From NCBI GenBank assembly GCA_030431985.1, contig JAUIIB010000005.1:41375-105374 (forward strand): a stretch of 64,000 nucleotides of DNA, in the 5' to 3' direction. A program made the position numbers and the translations under genes. This DNA comes from Gammaproteobacteria bacterium. GTDB lineage: Bacteria; Pseudomonadota; Gammaproteobacteria; Burkholderiales; Nitrosomonadaceae. This document shows positions 1 to 9,683 of this stretch, in pieces; positions within the stretch are counted from its first letter, which is position 1; every line of letters starts with the position of its first letter. The notes under the pieces are model-generated. The model was not told the origin of the DNA. It ran no database searches and was given only the letters and a program-made list of their open reading frames with translations.

Positions 1-72
1 CATACTTCTAAAATCGCACATCTTGTACATATAAATGGTACGATTCTTTCATCTTATTTTAACTGACTGGTT

Positions 73-825
73 ATGCTGATTATTCCTGCGATTGATCTTA
101 AGGACGGACATTGTGTACGCCTGAAACAAGGCGTTATGGAAGATGCAACTGTATTCTCGGAAAATCCGGGTGAGATGGCCGCGCATTGGCTGGATCAGGG
201 AGCACGCCGGTTACACCTCGTCGATTTGAATGGTGCCTTTGCCGGTCAGCCCAAGAATAAAAGCGCGATCCAGGAAATTGTGCAGGCGATTGACGATCAG
301 ATCCCGATCCAATTGGGCGGCGGCATACGCGATCTCGATACAATAGAATGCTATCTTGATGAAGGTGTTTCGTATGTCATTATCGGCACAGCAGCCGTCA
401 AAATTCCAGGTTTTCTGCATGATGCCTGCAATGCTTTTCCTGGCCACATACTGGTCGGCCTCGATGCCAAAGAAGGTAAAGTGGCTGTTGACGGCTGGTC
501 AAAAGTAACCGGACATGATGTCATCGATCTGGCGGTAAAATTTGAAGACTATGGTGTTGAGGCAGTGATCTATACTGATATCGGCCGCGACGGTATGCTG
601 AATGGCGTCAATATTAAAGCGACCGTTGAGCTAGCAAGCAACCTTACCATCCCTGTGATAGCGAGCGGCGGCATTACCGATCTAGACGACGTACAAACAC
701 TCTGTTCGATCGAGGCTGAAGGCATTATGGGGGCGATAACCGGCCGCGCAATTTATCAAGGCACACTTGATTTTAAAGCGGCACAAATACTTGCCGACAA
801 GCTCTCCCAAAACAAGCCGTTCTGA
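73..825 (+). CDS. hisA: HisA, phosphoribosylformimino-AICAR ribotide isomerase
   Basis: Cytoplasmic (beta/alpha)8-barrel enzyme of histidine biosynthesis that isomerises ProFAR to PRFAR, the substrate of HisF. The 250-residue length is normal for the family. Family features visible are the N-terminal PAIDLKDG with the catalytic Asp at residue 8, the second catalytic Asp at about 131 (VGLDAKEG), and the half-barrel phosphate loops GGGIRD near 83 and ASGGI near 200. The ATG at 73 is the only sensible start, although no strong Shine-Dalgarno sequence precedes it. It is followed on the same strand by hisF, hisI and hisE, so this is the 3' part of a histidine operon whose earlier genes lie left of the window. 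Bases 1-72 hold no recognisable coding end. Confidence 0.96.
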   Translation: MLIIPAIDLKDGHCVRLKQGVMEDATVFSENPGEMAAHWLDQGARRLHLVDLNGAFAGQPKNKSAIQEIVQAIDDQIPIQLGGGIRDLDTIECYLDEGVSYVIIGTAAVKIPGFLHDACNAFPGHILVGLDAKEGKVAVDGWSKVTGHDVIDLAVKFEDYGVEAVIYTDIGRDGMLNGVNIKATVELASNLTIPVIASGGITDLDDVQTLCSIEAEGIMGAITGRAIYQGTLDFKAAQILADKLSQNKPF

Positions 826-898
826 TGACACTTAACCCTACCCGGCTTTTGCGCTCTCCCTTATTTGATATTCTTTTTGTATTATAAGTTTTAACTGT

Positions 899-1672
899 AT
901 GGGACTTGCCAAACGTATTATTCCTTGTCTTGACGTAACCAACGGACGTGTCGTTAAAGGTATCAACTTCGTTGAGCTGCGCGATGCGGGCGACCCGGTT
1001 GAAATAGCGCGCCGTTACAACGAACAGGGTGCAGACGAATTGACATTTCTCGACATCACCGCCAGTTCGGACAACCGTGATTTGATTTTACACATTATCG
1101 AAGACGTTGCATCACAGGTTTTCATTCCGTTAACTGTCGGCGGTGGAGTACGAAAAGTTGAAGACGTGCGCCGATTACTCAATGCAGGTGCTGATAAAGT
1201 CAGCGTCAATACCGCTGCTGTTCTGAATCCGCAACTCGTAGCGGACGCATCGAGTCATGTCGGCTCTCAATGTATTGTAGTGGCGATAGACGCCAAGCGT
1301 GTTGAAACCAAAACTGACGAACCGCGCTGGGAAGTTTTTACCCATGGCGGACGAAAAGCAACAGGTATTGAAGTCATTCAATGGGCCCAAAAAATGCAAT
1401 CGCTTGGCGCCGGGGAAATTTTATTAACCAGTATGGACAAAGACGGCACACGAAACGGTTTCGACATCGAATTGACACGCGCCGTATCCGATGCCGTGGA
1501 TATCCCGGTTATTGCCAGCGGTGGTGTCGGCAATCTGGATCATCTGGTTGACGGCATATTAAATGGCCACGCCGATGCTGTTTTGGCCGCCAGTATTTTT
1601 CATTACGGCGAATACACGATTTCTCAGGCTAAACAACGTATGGCCGAAAACGAGATTGAAGTACGTTTGTAG
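899..1672 (+). CDS. hisF: HisF, imidazole glycerol phosphate synthase cyclase subunit
   Basis: Cyclase half of imidazole glycerol phosphate synthase. It uses ammonia delivered by the HisH glutaminase to turn PRFAR into IGP and AICAR. At 257 residues it has the usual length. The barrel starts with [10 protein letters not shown], placing the catalytic Asp at residue 12; the second catalytic Asp is near 131 in VVAIDAK. Phosphate-binding GGGVR (near 81) and ASGGVGN are present. It lies 73 bp after hisA and 41 bp before hisI, all on one strand. The HisH partner is not in view and is presumably left of the window start. Confidence 0.97.
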   Translation: MGLAKRIIPCLDVTNGRVVKGINFVELRDAGDPVEIARRYNEQGADELTFLDITASSDNRDLILHIIEDVASQVFIPLTVGGGVRKVEDVRRLLNAGADKVSVNTAAVLNPQLVADASSHVGSQCIVVAIDAKRVETKTDEPRWEVFTHGGRKATGIEVIQWAQKMQSLGAGEILLTSMDKDGTRNGFDIELTRAVSDAVDIPVIASGGVGNLDHLVDGILNGHADAVLAASIFHYGEYTISQAKQRMAENEIEVRL

Positions 1673-1713
1673 TGATAAAATAATTTACTAGAATATTTAG
1701 GATCTAATTTATC

Positions 1714-2103
1714 ATGGCCGCAACATGGCTCAATGAAATCAAATGGTCGGATGACGGGTTGATTCCGGTAATTGCGCAAGAAGCGAGCAGCGGAACCGTT
1801 CTGATGGTGGCATGGATGAACCGTGAAGCATTGAATTTAACGGTTGAAAAAGGCGAAGCAGTCTATTGGTCCCGCTCCCGGAATAAGCTCTGGCATAAAG
1901 GTGAGGAATCCGGTCATACACAAAAAGTAAAACACATTCATTTGGATTGTGATGGCGATGTTGTACTGTTAAGCGTTGAGCAGACTGGAGGTATTGCTTG
2001 TCATACCGGTAGACACCATTGCTTCTTCAGAACATTGGAAGGCAAGCAATGGATTACGACATCCCCGGTTATTAAAAATCCGCACACAATATACAAAACA
2101 TGA
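1714..2103 (+). CDS. hisI: HisI, phosphoribosyl-AMP cyclohydrolase
   Basis: Zinc- and magnesium-dependent hydrolase opening the purine ring of PR-AMP in the third step of histidine synthesis. The 129-residue stand-alone form (not fused to HisE) is the form usual in many beta- and alphaproteobacteria. Characteristic strings are [16 protein letters not shown], and the metal-ligand region around HLDCDGD and [12 protein letters not shown], which carries the conserved cysteines. The stop codon overlaps the start of hisE in an ATGA arrangement, so the two are translationally coupled. The order hisI then hisE means the two enzymes act in reverse order of their genes. Confidence 0.96.
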   Translation: MAATWLNEIKWSDDGLIPVIAQEASSGTVLMVAWMNREALNLTVEKGEAVYWSRSRNKLWHKGEESGHTQKVKHIHLDCDGDVVLLSVEQTGGIACHTGRHHCFFRTLEGKQWITTSPVIKNPHTIYKT

Positions 2104-2429
2104 CGCAACCAACTGTACTATACCGCCTGAATGAGACCATAGCAGCCCGCAAGCAGGCTGATCCCGACAGCTCTTATGTCGCCAAATTGCTACAAGGAGA
2201 GCACGATAAAATTCTTAAAAAAATAGCGGAGGAATCCGCTGAGACACTGATGGCATCAAAAGATGGCGATAACCAGCATGTTGTCCGGGAAGTGGCCGAC
2301 CTCTGGTTTCACTGCCTGGTACTGCTCGCCTATCATGGATTGACGGTGGAAAACGTGCTTAATGAACTGGAGAAACGTGAAGGCGTATCGGGGATTGCCG
2401 AAAAAGCTTCACGAAACACAAATAATTAA
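2100..2429 (+). CDS. hisE: HisE, phosphoribosyl-ATP pyrophosphatase
   Basis: Hydrolyses phosphoribosyl-ATP to phosphoribosyl-AMP and pyrophosphate, the second step of histidine synthesis. It is a 109-residue all-alpha MazG-like protein. The family's metal-binding pattern is visible as [10 protein letters not shown] in the first half and REVADLWFH in the second, both carrying the acidic residues that bind magnesium. It overlaps hisI by four bases. The gene for the HIT protein follows after 13 bp, so HIT and the Tat genes are probably co-transcribed with the his genes. Confidence 0.96.
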   Translation: MTQPTVLYRLNETIAARKQADPDSSYVAKLLQGEHDKILKKIAEESAETLMASKDGDNQHVVREVADLWFHCLVLLAYHGLTVENVLNELEKREGVSGIAEKASRNTNN

Positions 2430-2442
2430 GGGTAAATGCAAA

Positions 2443-2805
2443 ATGGATGAACAAAACGATTGCATTTTCTGCAAAATCGTACAAGCAGCGATTCCGGCGC
2501 AAAAAATATTTGAAGATGATGACGTTATCGCTTTCAACGACATCAATCCTGTAGCACCCATGCATTTTCTGATTATTCCGAAAATCCATGTTGCTTCACT
2601 CATGGCGTGTGAGGAGCCCCATCAGCAACTACTTGGGAAAATGCTATTATTAGCACCGGCACTTGCGAAAAAACAGGGCTGTACCGATGGTTTTCGTACA
2701 ATTATAAATACTGGCACAGTGGGCGGACAGGAAGTCTACCATTTGCATATCCATGTTATCGGCAGTAAAAACCGTCTGCCCGCCATGATTCATAAAAGCC
2801 AGTAA
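2443..2805 (+). CDS. HIT-family nucleotide-binding protein (HinT-like)
   Basis: Histidine-triad protein of about 120 residues, of the HinT/PKCI type that hydrolyses adenosine 5'-phosphoramidates. The triad is seen near the C terminus as HLHIHVIG, preceded by GTVGGQEVYH, and the N-terminal CIFCKIV zinc-type pair is present. The open frame extends upstream into hisE, but the ATG at 2443 gives the normal N terminus (MDEQND) and lies behind a purine-rich stretch. The physiological role in bacteria is loosely defined. Its place between hisE and tatA is a recurrent arrangement in betaproteobacteria as I recall it. Confidence 0.92.
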   Translation: MDEQNDCIFCKIVQAAIPAQKIFEDDDVIAFNDINPVAPMHFLIIPKIHVASLMACEEPHQQLLGKMLLLAPALAKKQGCTDGFRTIINTGTVGGQEVYHLHIHVIGSKNRLPAMIHKSQ

Positions 2806-2823
2806 TAGATAAAGGAGACAGTG

Positions 2824-3120
2824 ATGGGTACGTTTAGTATTTGGCATTGGATTGTTGTATTGGTCATTGTTGTTTTAGTTTTCGGCACCAAGAAACTGCG
2901 TAATCTCGGGCATGATCTTGGAGGCGCTATCAAAGGCTTTAAAGAAGGGATGAAAGATGCGAATACCGAAAACAGCGCTTCTGACGATTCAGGCACAGGC
3001 AGTTTAACATTTGATGATGATCGAAACAGCACGGCCAATGTATTCGAGGAAACCACTCAGAACGCTAAAAACGAGAATCATAAACATGAATCCGCTAACG
3101 ACACTAACGAAAAACCTTGA
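2824..3120 (+). CDS. tatA: TatA, twin-arginine translocase pore subunit
   Basis: Small subunit that oligomerises to form the Tat translocation path for folded proteins across the inner membrane. One N-terminal transmembrane helix (about residues 5-21) is followed by the hallmark hinge [10 protein letters not shown] and the amphipathic helix [10 protein letters not shown], then a long polar acidic tail, giving 98 residues in all. A GTG directly in front of the ATG could also serve as start. The ATG at 2824 is preferred because AAAGGAG sits nine bases upstream. It is the first gene of a tatABC set that appears to be transcribed from the histidine operon. Confidence 0.95.
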   Translation: MGTFSIWHWIVVLVIVVLVFGTKKLRNLGHDLGGAIKGFKEGMKDANTENSASDDSGTGSLTFDDDRNSTANVFEETTQNAKNENHKHESANDTNEKP

Positions 3121-3222
3121 CCTGGCTTAACTCAAACAAGCAGGCAGTATTAACAATGATATTCGTTGCACTGTTTACTGATACGTTATGACATACCTAA
3201 ACCGTCTACAGGTAAAACGGAC

Positions 3223-3624
3223 ATGTTCGATATCAGCTTTTTCGAAATCATAGTCATATCGATGATTGCATTAATCGTTGTAGGCCCTGAGCGACTACCC
3301 CATGTTGCGCGAACACTTGGCCACCTGATAGGCCGATGCCGTCAATTTGTTTATAGTGTTAAAACAGATATTCATAACGAAATGCGCATGGAAGAGCTGA
3401 AAGAAATGCAGCACACCATGCAGGAATCGGTTCATTCAATAGAAAATTCCTTGCAAAAGGAAATAAATGAAATCAAATCAACAGTGCCGCCGACATCACA
3501 GGAAAAAGCGACCGACACCCCCGCTTCCGTCGATTCCAAACAACCTGAAACCGATGGTCACATAAAAAACCAGGGTTCCGAGCAACCAAAAGTATCTGAC
3601 AATGATCCGGCCTCATCGCCTTAA
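3223..3624 (+). CDS. tatB: TatB, twin-arginine translocase receptor subunit
   Basis: Partner of TatC in binding twin-arginine signal peptides. The annotated start gives MFDISFFEI, the typical TatB N terminus, with one transmembrane helix and the diagnostic VGPERLP hinge followed by the amphipathic helix ARTLGHLIGR. The tail is long, helical and rich in Gln, Glu and Lys, ending in a Pro/Ser-rich disordered part; total 133 residues. An open frame runs 19 codons further upstream, but that extension would put a polar sequence before the membrane helix and is rejected. It lies between tatA and tatC. Confidence 0.94.
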   Translation: MFDISFFEIIVISMIALIVVGPERLPHVARTLGHLIGRCRQFVYSVKTDIHNEMRMEELKEMQHTMQESVHSIENSLQKEINEIKSTVPPTSQEKATDTPASVDSKQPETDGHIKNQGSEQPKVSDNDPASSP

Positions 3625-3690
3625 ATAGAGCAGCCTGCTGCATACGCCAATCATCAATATGTTGATTATCATTACTGTCGTTAAACCAAA

Positions 3691-4458
3691 ATGACTATTG
3701 AAGGCTCTCTGCTGTCTCATCTGGTAGAACTGCGCACCCGGCTGATACGTGCACTAGGCGGTTTATTGATCGGTTTCATACCATGCGCATTTTATGCCAG
3801 AGAACTTTATACTATTCTGGCACAACCGCTCTTGGAAAAACTGCCGCAAGGCGGGCAAATGATTGCCACAGACGTAGCCACACCTTTCTTTGTGCCAATG
3901 AAAGTCGCCATGATGCTCGCTTTTGTGATTACTTTGCCACACACGCTTTATCAAATCTGGGCATTTGTCGCACCCGGGTTGTACACGCACGAAAAACGCC
4001 TTGCATTGCCTTTGGTCTTTGCAAGCAGCCTGCTGTTTTGCTTTGGTATGCTATTCGCTTATTATGCCGCCTTACCGTTAGTATTTGAGTTTATTACCTA
4101 CTTCGCACCGGACGGTGTCGCGGTAATGACCGATATCAATAAATACCTGAACTTTGTGCTCTCCATGTTTATGGCATTTGGCGTGACCTTTGAAGTGCCG
4201 GTTATTGTACTTGTGCTTGTCAAAGCCGGTATTATCTCGATTAAAAAGCTTAAAGAAATTCGTCCTTACGTTATTGTTGGATCTTTTGTCATTGCAGCGA
4301 TTGTGACACCACCAGATGTCATTTCCCAGTTCATGCTCGCTGTACCGCTATGCCTGCTCTATGAGACCGGCATCATCATTGCAGCCGTATTATTCAAACA
4401 AAATAACGATACAAACAAAAATACCGCACCGGCGCACTCTGAAAACGACAAACATTGA
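3691..4458 (+). CDS. tatC: TatC, twin-arginine translocase core subunit
   Basis: Polytopic inner-membrane protein that recognises twin-arginine signal peptides together with TatB. The 255-residue chain begins with the family pattern LLSHLVELRTRL, carries the conserved ATPFF-like segment and the periplasmic loop YQIWAFVAPGLY with HEKR, and shows six predicted hydrophobic segments ending in VTPPDVISQ, the C-terminal signature. The start at 3691 follows tatB by 66 bp. With tatA and tatB this makes a complete Tat system. Among proteins encoded in the window, the MsrB at 27.7 kb carries an RR-containing signal and could be a substrate. Confidence 0.96.
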   Translation: MTIEGSLLSHLVELRTRLIRALGGLLIGFIPCAFYARELYTILAQPLLEKLPQGGQMIATDVATPFFVPMKVAMMLAFVITLPHTLYQIWAFVAPGLYTHEKRLALPLVFASSLLFCFGMLFAYYAALPLVFEFITYFAPDGVAVMTDINKYLNFVLSMFMAFGVTFEVPVIVLVLVKAGIISIKKLKEIRPYVIVGSFVIAAIVTPPDVISQFMLAVPLCLLYETGIIIAAVLFKQNNDTNKNTAPAHSENDKH

Positions 4459-4541
4459 AACTAAAAAAACGTTTCAAACTCTAACTTAGTTTTACCGTTA
4501 ATTGATTAAACAACCGGATAATCAATGATCTAAGCGGAGAT

Positions 4542-5169
4542 ATGGCAATGGGGTATTTTAAAACTCACTTAATTCAATTTGCACTGATTGGCATTACAAT
4601 TTCTTTTGTCAGCGATCAGGTTTTGGCACAATCAGCTCAAACAAACACGCAGCTCAATTACATGCCACAGCCTGGCGTACAATTACCTATACCCAGTCCT
4701 GAGTCCCAATCAGGTTTCAATACGCCGCCTAGACGTATGGAGCGCACGGGAACCGCGATCAATGGCGCCAGAAACAGTGTCAGTATCAAAAGCACCGATG
4801 CAGGAATTATCCATTATCCACCCGCTGTTTCTGCCATACCCCGTCCCCAGCATGATTTGAGTGCAATGCATAGACACTCTCAATCAAACTGCATCAACTG
4901 TGGAACAATTGACTTTATACGCATTATCGATCAAGAAAGACTATTTGACGCGGTCACCAGCGGCGTTATTGCCGGTACGGTGATTCGTAAAATGAATGGC
5001 AACAGCACACACTCCCTTACATCGCGGACAACATCCTCAATACCATATGGGTATTCGCATGAATAACGGTAGCCAACACATTATCAGCGCGCCAGACGCT
5101 TCTCACCTGCAGCAGGGCGACAACGTTCAACTTATTGACAACGTCACCGGACCAGATACAAGGCAGTAA
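4542..5169 (+). pseudogene. Glycine-zipper outer-membrane protein (SlyB-like), apparently frameshifted
   Basis: The open frame 4542-5066 starts with a good signal peptide (cleavage after VLAQ near residue 31), then a Pro/Gln-rich linker, then CINCGTIDFIRII. This matches the 'CxxCGvV-sV' opening of the glycine-zipper 2TM (SlyB-like) envelope proteins. After SGVIAGTVI the frame turns into Ser/Thr-rich sequence and stops. The expected C-terminal end of that family, here GIRMNNGSQHIIS followed by QQGDNVQLIDN, is encoded in another frame between about 5041 and the stop at 5167-5169. The glycine-rich central zipper is largely missing. Either an indel and a deletion have broken the gene, or the shortened 174-residue product is what is made. 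A sequencing error is possible. Domain family fairly sure, status less so. Confidence 0.55.
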
Positions 5170-5304
5170 TCACATTCACTCTCATACTTGATTTTCAATT
5201 CTTGGTCACCATATGATAGAGGCGGAGTGCAGGAAATGGAGTTTTAATAACAGCAGCATCTACCCGATGACCCCGCCAAGTTATGAGAAAAAAGGATTAC
5301 TGCA

Positions 5305-7686
5305 ATGCACCAACACATCGAATTGCCAATCGAAGGTATGACTTGTGCGGCCTGCGCATCTCGAATCGAAAAGAATTTAAACAAACTACCCGGTGTTCAG
5401 ACCGCGGTTAACTTTGCCAACGAAAAAGCACAAGTGCACTATGACGACAGTCAAACCAAGCTAAATACACTCATAAAAACGATTGAAAAATCTGGTTTCA
5501 ACGTCTCACCCCAAACAACACGATTACAGCTATATAAAATGACGTGTACGGCTTGTGGAGACCACATAGAGAAAGCACTTAATGCACTTCCTGGAGCCAA
5601 TGCAAAAGTAAATGTTTCTACTGAAACAGGGCAAATTCAATATATTTCCGGTTTGACTTCTCCCGATCAGCTCATTGCAGCAATCAGAGAAATCGGTTAC
5701 GACGCCAATATAATCGGCGAAGCTAGCCACGATGAAGAAAAGGCGCGCCGTCTTGCTACATATCAAACAGAGCTACGTTGGTTTTGGATTTCTGCAATAC
5801 TGACACTACCGCTGGTGTTACAGATGGGCGCCATGTTTACCGATCACGACATGGATGTTTTGCCGCGCTGGCTACAATGGTTGTTGGCAACACCGGTGCA
5901 ATTCTGGATTGGCAGACGTTTCTATATCGGCGCATGGCATGCACTGCGCAGTGGCGGTGCAAACATGGATGTCTTAATTGCGCTGGGCACGAGTATGGCG
6001 TATTTTTTCAGTGCCGTTGTAACAGCATTCTCATTGGACCAGCATGTCTACTTCGAGGCCAGCGCTGCGATTATTACACTCGTTTTACTCGGCAAACTGA
6101 TGGAAGCACGCGCAAAAGGCAAAACCTCGGAAGCAATCGAAGCATTAATCAAATTACAACCGAAAACAGCGCATGTTGAGCGTAACGGCCAGATTGTTGA
6201 AATTCCAGCCGATCATCTGCAAATAGATGATATTTACATTGTGCGTCCCGGAGAAAACCTGCCTGTCGACGGTATCGTCATTGAGGGAACATCCAGCATC
6301 AATGAATCAATGCTCACAGGGGAAAGCCTGCCAGTCAATAAACAACCCGGAGCCAAAGTTTTTGCCGCAACCGTTAATCAGCAAGGCCTGCTTAAATGCC
6401 GTGCAACGGATGTCGGAGCACATACTCAGCTGGCCGCGATTATCCGTTTAGTCGAAGAAGCCCAAGGCTCCAAAGCGCCGATACAACGTATGGCCGACAC
6501 CATTGCAGGTGTTTTTGTGCCGGTTGTTGTTGTCATCAGTATCCTGACATTATGCATTACCTGGTGGCTGACCGGCGCATTTGTCACTGCGCTCATTCAT
6601 GCCGTAGCAGTACTGGTCATTGCCTGTCCTTGCGCACTGGGACTCGCCACACCAACAGCGATTATGGTTGGAACAGGTCGCGGCGCCCAGGCTGGCATTC
6701 TGGTTAAAAATGCAGAGGCACTTGAACATGCCGAAAAAATTCAAACCATCATTGTTGATAAAACCGGGACCTTAACCGAAGGCAAACCCGTAGTAACCGA
6801 CATCATACCGACAGCTTCGCTCGATAAAACAGATTTCATACAAATTACAGCCTCTCTGGAGCAAGGGTCCGAACACCCTCTTGCCCGGGCAATTATGGAA
6901 CTCGGTAAAGAAATGAACCTATCACTAAGCCCGATTACCGATTTTATGGCCATTGCCGGCAGCGGGATTGAAGCGCGCCTGGGCAATACCCGCTATATAC
7001 TCGGCTCACCAGCGTTTCTGATACAACAAGATGCGCAATTAGACGAAAATAAAATCAAAACATTGCAATCGGAAGGTAAAACCGTAATCGTCGTTGCTGC
7101 TGATTCAGATCAGAATCCAAACATCCTCGGTTATCTTGCAATCGCCGATCGTTTGCGTGAAACCTCAATCAAAGCAATCAGACAGTTACAGGATATGGGT
7201 ATTGAAGTCGTTATGCTCACCGGAGACAATGCGATTACAGCCGCCGCGATTGCTCAGTCCACAGGTATTAGCAAATTCCGGGCCGAAGTGTTGCCACAGG
7301 ATAAAGCAGCAGAAGTCAAAAAGTTGAAAGAAAACGGGCAATTCACCGGCATGGTCGGTGACGGCATCAATGATGCACCCGCGCTTGCCGCCGCCAATGT
7401 GAGTTTTGCCATCGGTGCAGGCTCAGATATTGCCATAGAAACGGCCGATATTACTTTGATGCGCAACGATTTAAGCAGCGTAGCCGATGCTATTTCGTTA
7501 TCCCGGGCAACCCTTAAAAAAATCCGTCAGAATTTATTCTTTGCTTTTGTGTACAATTCACTCGGAATTCCGTTAGCTGCCGTTGGAATGCTTAATCCAG
7601 TCATAGCGGGTGCCGCAATGGCTATGAGCTCAGTATCTGTTGTCAGCAACTCACTCTTACTCAAACGCTGGAAAACCGACCAATAA
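5305..7686 (+). CDS. copA: Copper-exporting P1B-type ATPase (CopA)
   Basis: Inner-membrane ATPase that pumps Cu(I) from the cytoplasm. It has two N-terminal heavy-metal-associated domains, the first with MTCAAC at residues 12-17, the second with MTCTAC near 79-84 and lacking the usual Gly before Met. The membrane Cu(I) site CPC lies at 441-443, the phosphorylated Asp in DKTGT at 485, and [19 protein letters not shown] and [10 protein letters not shown] complete the P-type core. The length of 793 residues fits CopA. AAAGGA precedes the ATG. A stand-alone HMA chaperone follows after 10 bp, giving a two-gene copper export operon. No CueR-type regulator is visible nearby. Confidence 0.95.
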   Translation: MHQHIELPIEGMTCAACASRIEKNLNKLPGVQTAVNFANEKAQVHYDDSQTKLNTLIKTIEKSGFNVSPQTTRLQLYKMTCTACGDHIEKALNALPGANAKVNVSTETGQIQYISGLTSPDQLIAAIREIGYDANIIGEASHDEEKARRLATYQTELRWFWISAILTLPLVLQMGAMFTDHDMDVLPRWLQWLLATPVQFWIGRRFYIGAWHALRSGGANMDVLIALGTSMAYFFSAVVTAFSLDQHVYFEASAAIITLVLLGKLMEARAKGKTSEAIEALIKLQPKTAHVERNGQIVEIPADHLQIDDIYIVRPGENLPVDGIVIEGTSSINESMLTGESLPVNKQPGAKVFAATVNQQGLLKCRATDVGAHTQLAAIIRLVEEAQGSKAPIQRMADTIAGVFVPVVVVISILTLCITWWLTGAFVTALIHAVAVLVIACPCALGLATPTAIMVGTGRGAQAGILVKNAEALEHAEKIQTIIVDKTGTLTEGKPVVTDIIPTASLDKTDFIQITASLEQGSEHPLARAIMELGKEMNLSLSPITDFMAIAGSGIEARLGNTRYILGSPAFLIQQDAQLDENKIKTLQSEGKTVIVVAADSDQNPNILGYLAIADRLRETSIKAIRQLQDMGIEVVMLTGDNAITAAAIAQSTGISKFRAEVLPQDKAAEVKKLKENGQFTGMVGDGINDAPALAAANVSFAIGAGSDIAIETADITLMRNDLSSVADAISLSRATLKKIRQNLFFAFVYNSLGIPLAAVGMLNPVIAGAAMAMSSVSVVSNSLLLKRWKTDQ

Positions 7687-7696
7687 GGAACGAACA

Positions 7697-7906
7697 ATGC
7701 AAACAACAACCATTCATATTCAAGGCATGACCTGTCAGGGGTGTGTCAACAGTATAAACACCGTACTCAGGAAATTGCCGAACGTTTATCATGTTGAAGT
7801 CTCTCTCGATTCAGGTCATGCAACCATACAACATGACCCGACCCAAACAAGTGTTGATCAGTTAAAAGCCGCCATTGAAGAAGCAGGATTTGAAGCGGTC
7901 GAATAG
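7697..7906 (+). CDS. copZ: CopZ-like copper chaperone (HMA domain)
   Basis: A 69-residue single heavy-metal-associated domain with the beta-alpha-beta-beta-alpha-beta pattern and the Cu(I) motif MTCQGC at residues 11-16. It would bind cytoplasmic Cu(I) and hand it to the ATPase encoded immediately upstream. The ATG at 7697 has AAGGAACGA just before it and gives the normal chaperone N terminus; the frame continues 19 codons upstream inside copA but that extension is not family-like. It is closer to its neighbour's C-terminal-type HMA domains than to a regulator. A mercury-binding MerP is the alternative reading, disfavoured by the CopA neighbour and by lack of a signal peptide. Confidence 0.88.
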   Translation: MQTTTIHIQGMTCQGCVNSINTVLRKLPNVYHVEVSLDSGHATIQHDPTQTSVDQLKAAIEEAGFEAVE

Positions 7907-8288
7907 CATTGTAGATGCTCTAACTTCGCAGCACAAGACATTCCACATTCAGATGTAATCTGTACTTCGCCAAATTCAACGTCAGATTCAGCTCACCAAA
8001 CAAACCTGTGGGCACGCGCTGCTAACGAAGTAATAGCCAACACATCAAACGAGCCGTTGATGACTGTACGTACACTAGCCCGACCAGTTTTTACCATCAC
8101 CGTTATCGTTTGATGCGGTTTACGAAAAGTCCGTATCGATGGCTTCAGCTGAACGATCAGCAAAGTACAGAACTGAACCAGTAAAATGGTTATGTAGTAC
8201 ATGTCTCAGTCAAATCCCGGCTAATTTCATCCCAAATAATTTGCGAATGAAGTATCGCGGTAAAAGCCATTTCTTCCCTTACCCTGAA
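7907..8288. other. Intergenic stretch between copZ and the TadE-like gene
   Basis: No convincing gene. A 69-codon minus-strand frame (7993-8202) lies downstream of the TadE-like gene and could be a worn remnant of a second Tad-type pilin, but it shows no clear motif. No terminator with a T run was found after copZ. Confidence 0.4.
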
Positions 8289-8726
8289 TTATCGGGTACA
8301 TACCGGACTACTTACACTTTTCATACTTTCACGCGATACAGTTGTTGAAAATGCTGGCATATCAAAATGAATTGGGATAAATGGCACGATTGATTGCACA
8401 GTAAGGCCTGTTACGTTGACCTTGATGTATCGGCATGTCTCGATATCACACCCGCTCGGTTCATAAATCACCTCAACGTTCGCACCCGACAAGAAGCTCG
8501 CTTTTTCTGTCATCCTTGACTTAATGGCATCGGCATCACGATTGCAAACAATGGCAATTCGTGCACCAAGACGGGTAGCTTCGGTTGTCGTATTCATCAT
8601 GTATAAAACGCGCCCCATTTCCGTGATGCCAAACAACAGCGTAAACAAAATAACGGCAACTAAGGCATATTCAATTGCCACTACACCATTTTGCTTGCAA
8701 CGATTATTATGTGGATCAAACTTCAT
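8289..8726 (-). CDS. TadE-family pilus-assembly-like protein
   Basis: Product of 145 residues with the TadE/TadG prepilin-like N terminus. A short polar leader containing a Gly is followed by VAIEYALVAVILFTLLFGITE, giving one transmembrane helix that starts right after the G-V-A-I-E processing-type site (the conserved Glu is five residues after the Gly). The rest is a small extracytoplasmic domain with three cysteines (IVCNRD, GCDIETC). Start chosen at MKFDP, since the 24 codons upstream look unlike the family. TadE proteins normally sit in tad/flp clusters with a TadA ATPase; none is near, so this is an orphan. It could be a minor pseudopilin whose machinery lies elsewhere or a leftover. Confidence 0.75.
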   Translation of the reverse strand: MKFDPHNNRCKQNGVVAIEYALVAVILFTLLFGITEMGRVLYMMNTTTEATRLGARIAIVCNRDADAIKSRMTEKASFLSGANVEVIYEPSGCDIETCRYIKVNVTGLTVQSIVPFIPIHFDMPAFSTTVSRESMKSVSSPVCTR

Positions 8727-9683
8727 AATTGCCTCATGGTTGTTTGTTTGAATTGGACCAAATGAAATACTGCTCTCCGAACTACCGAAAAGAACCAACG
8801 GATGGAATATAAAATCAAATGTATATCCTCCGGCAATATGTGCTTTAACTCAGTCAATTGTTATTTGGTTGCCAACAACGCTGTTGACGAAAAAACCTCC
8901 ACCATATCCATTGTCAACCCTGAGACCAGTGAATGAGACACTCATTCCGGTCGACATCTTACACAACTGCCACTTGAACAATCGGTGCATTTCAACATAC
9001 CGCCCGTTCACCACAACTACTGTGACTAACCCTAATTTCTAGCAAACCAGCATTATGTAATTTTCATTTTTTGATTCAAGAACCATCAATAGCCATCTCT
9101 CAATGCAAATAATTTTTTAATGACATGATAAGGAATTACTGAGCTACCGAATTTAGCCCTGATACACTGCAAAACCGCTATCAGGGAATCAAAAAACGGC
9201 TTAATTTTAAGGAAGTCTACGAGAAATCTTTCTGTCAATTAGAAGAGATTTAACCTTTTATTTACTAGGGTCTTTGACATTGTTGCGCCTGATAAAATGT
9301 CCCAGGTGTGAGGGAAAAATTAGATCATTCCAAATAAGCAACGAACAACGCGAAATGACCCTTCATCAGGTACAACCTACAATGCAGGAACTATTTTTTC
9401 CCTGTGGCTGCAGTCGCTTATGTAGAATGACTGCACTGCGTTTCTTTCACCTTACTAGACAATAAATAGTCACTGGCAGTGTGGAAGAAGAAATCCCCCT
9501 TATTGAGATTGAAGCTGATTACAGGCATAAACGCCAAAAATTGATCTTTGGCAACACCTCGATAACGCGTAAGATAGGCTTACCATCAGTACAAGTACCT
9601 TACATTCTATAATCATAGAACACATTCCAAAAAACAATTGGAATGTAACCACTGTACCGTAGCACTGCACTACAATGCAGCTG
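8727..9683. other. 957-bp gene-poor stretch with a repeat copy
   Basis: No intact gene recognised. The part from about 9300 to 9482 is one copy of a diverged repeat found again, inverted, near 21.7 kb. Between 8840 and 8990 two short plus-strand frames separated by a frameshift (ISIVNPETS and ETLIPVDIL) look faintly like a decayed beta-propeller gene, but the match is too short to call. Confidence 0.4.
9300..9482 (+). repeat. Copy A of a diverged ~180-bp repeat (inverted partner near 21.7 kb)
   Basis: Aligned by eye with the reverse complement of 21651-21835, this stretch shares many blocks, for example CATTCCA, ACAACCT, TGCAGG, TCGCTTA, GTAGAA and AAATAGTC in the same order with only small indels. 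I judge identity at roughly three quarters. Neither copy encodes a recognisable protein; copy A has a 63-codon frame with a CPRC pair. It may be the remains of a mobile element or a non-coding repeat family. Confidence 0.6.

Noticed and set aside
7993..8202. Minus-strand 69-codon frame next to the TadE-like gene as a second pilin gene
   Set aside because: No prepilin leader or clear family match; only a loose likeness to TadG-type tails.
8840..8990. Short beta-propeller-like plus-strand fragments
   Set aside because: Too short and frame-broken; could be chance.
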